From contig BBYL01000006.1 in NCBI GenBank assembly GCA_001570385.1, forward strand, positions 310,001-374,000: a DNA stretch of 64,000 nucleotides, written 5' to 3'. The notes under the pieces were generated by a model, which ran no database searches, had not been told where the DNA came from, and saw only the letters and a program-made list of their open reading frames with translations. Each line of letters begins with the position of its first letter. Within the stretch, counting starts at the first letter, position 1. The position numbers and the translations under genes were made by a program. Positions 63,755 to 64,000 of the stretch are shown here, one piece after another. The stretch comes from Microtetraspora glauca (lineage in GTDB: Bacteria > Actinomycetota > Actinomycetes > Streptosporangiales > Streptosporangiaceae).

Positions 63755-64000
63755 ATCACGGCGCTACCCGCGTTCCCGCAGTCGGGAGCGCCACGTACGC
63801 GTCAGGGAAACAGATCGTCACGTCGGCCCTCGTCATCGGCATGGAGGGACCCGGATCGCGGTCCGGTCGCCGGGCGCGGGGTCGGGCTCGCGACGACGGA
63901 TCCCGAAGGCAGCCGGCGACAGCACGCCGCGGACACCCGCAATGAGAGCCGTCTTCTCGCCGACCCAGACGGCACGAAACGTCGCCGAAGGGCATCCAAC

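Noticed and set aside
63755..64000. Short frames on both strands at the right edge
   Set aside because: Arg/Gly-rich, no start signals; nothing supportable before the window ends.

Overview
The window is very GC-rich DNA with many GTG starts, 4-bp stop/start overlaps (GTGA, ATGA) and leaderless-looking promoters. Together with furA-katG, GPP34, an F420-type (LLM) oxidoreductase remnant and several LacI/TetR/IclR regulators, this points to a filamentous high-GC actinomycete. A Streptosporangiaceae-like soil organism is my inference; there is no rRNA or other marker to prove it. No tRNA, rRNA, CRISPR array or intact insertion sequence was seen. The gene content is accessory: transport, catabolism, one-component regulators and many decayed genes.

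Layout. 1-2.7 kb: nitrate/taurine-type ABC transporter (binding protein and two permeases, the last running off the left edge). 3.4-7.6 kb: membrane coiled-coil protein, TetR with a divergent NmrA-like oxidoreductase and a truncated LLM gene, prolyl iminopeptidase. 7.8-11 kb: FCD regulator with ABC ATPase, orphan histidine kinase. 11-14.1 kb: magnesium operon, with an M-box riboswitch ahead of an Nramp-related transporter, MgtC-like protein and a small membrane protein. 14.2-17.6 kb: flavin reductase remnant, then GPP34-APC permease-GNAT. 17.8-24.4 kb: TetR/beta-hydroxyacid dehydrogenase pair, furA-katG, LacI regulator beside a deleted DUF993 gene. 24.6-32 kb: HTH/membrane pair with palindromic operators, hydrolases, DUF6461-like protein, SDR-hydrolase fusion with its TetR, radical SAM pseudogene, EF-hand protein.

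32.2-42 kb: an IclR regulator followed by a tightly packed operon of P450, ATP-grasp and phosphohistidine subunits of a PEP-synthase-like aryl phosphate synthase, SDR, ferredoxin, ferredoxin reductase, HD phosphohydrolase and aldehyde dehydrogenase. The gene set matches the Corynebacterium glutamicum cre pathway for 4-cresol: phosphorylate the phenol, oxidise its methyl group with a class I P450, then dephosphorylate and dehydrogenate.

42-47.3 kb: GH3 beta-glucosidase, TetR and MFS transporter sharing an operator motif, plus hydrolase and IS5 remnants. 47.3-54.5 kb: solitary binding protein, M55 D-aminopeptidase, LysR with psuG-psuK (pseudouridine breakdown), GalU remnant, threonine dehydratase-like enzyme, L,D-transpeptidase. 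55-57 kb: fused aconitase. 57-62.2 kb: a cobalamin-riboswitch operon of binding protein, FecCD permease, an ABC ATPase fused to a FhuF-like 2Fe-2S reductase, and a conserved unknown protein. 62.5-63.8 kb: LtrA-like membrane protein.

The most interesting items are the two riboswitch operons (B12 aptamer upstream of an ATPase-FhuF fusion; M-box upstream of an Nramp-like protein with altered metal-site motifs), the cre-like operon with a candidate IclR operator, and several regulator/operator pairs readable directly from inverted repeats.
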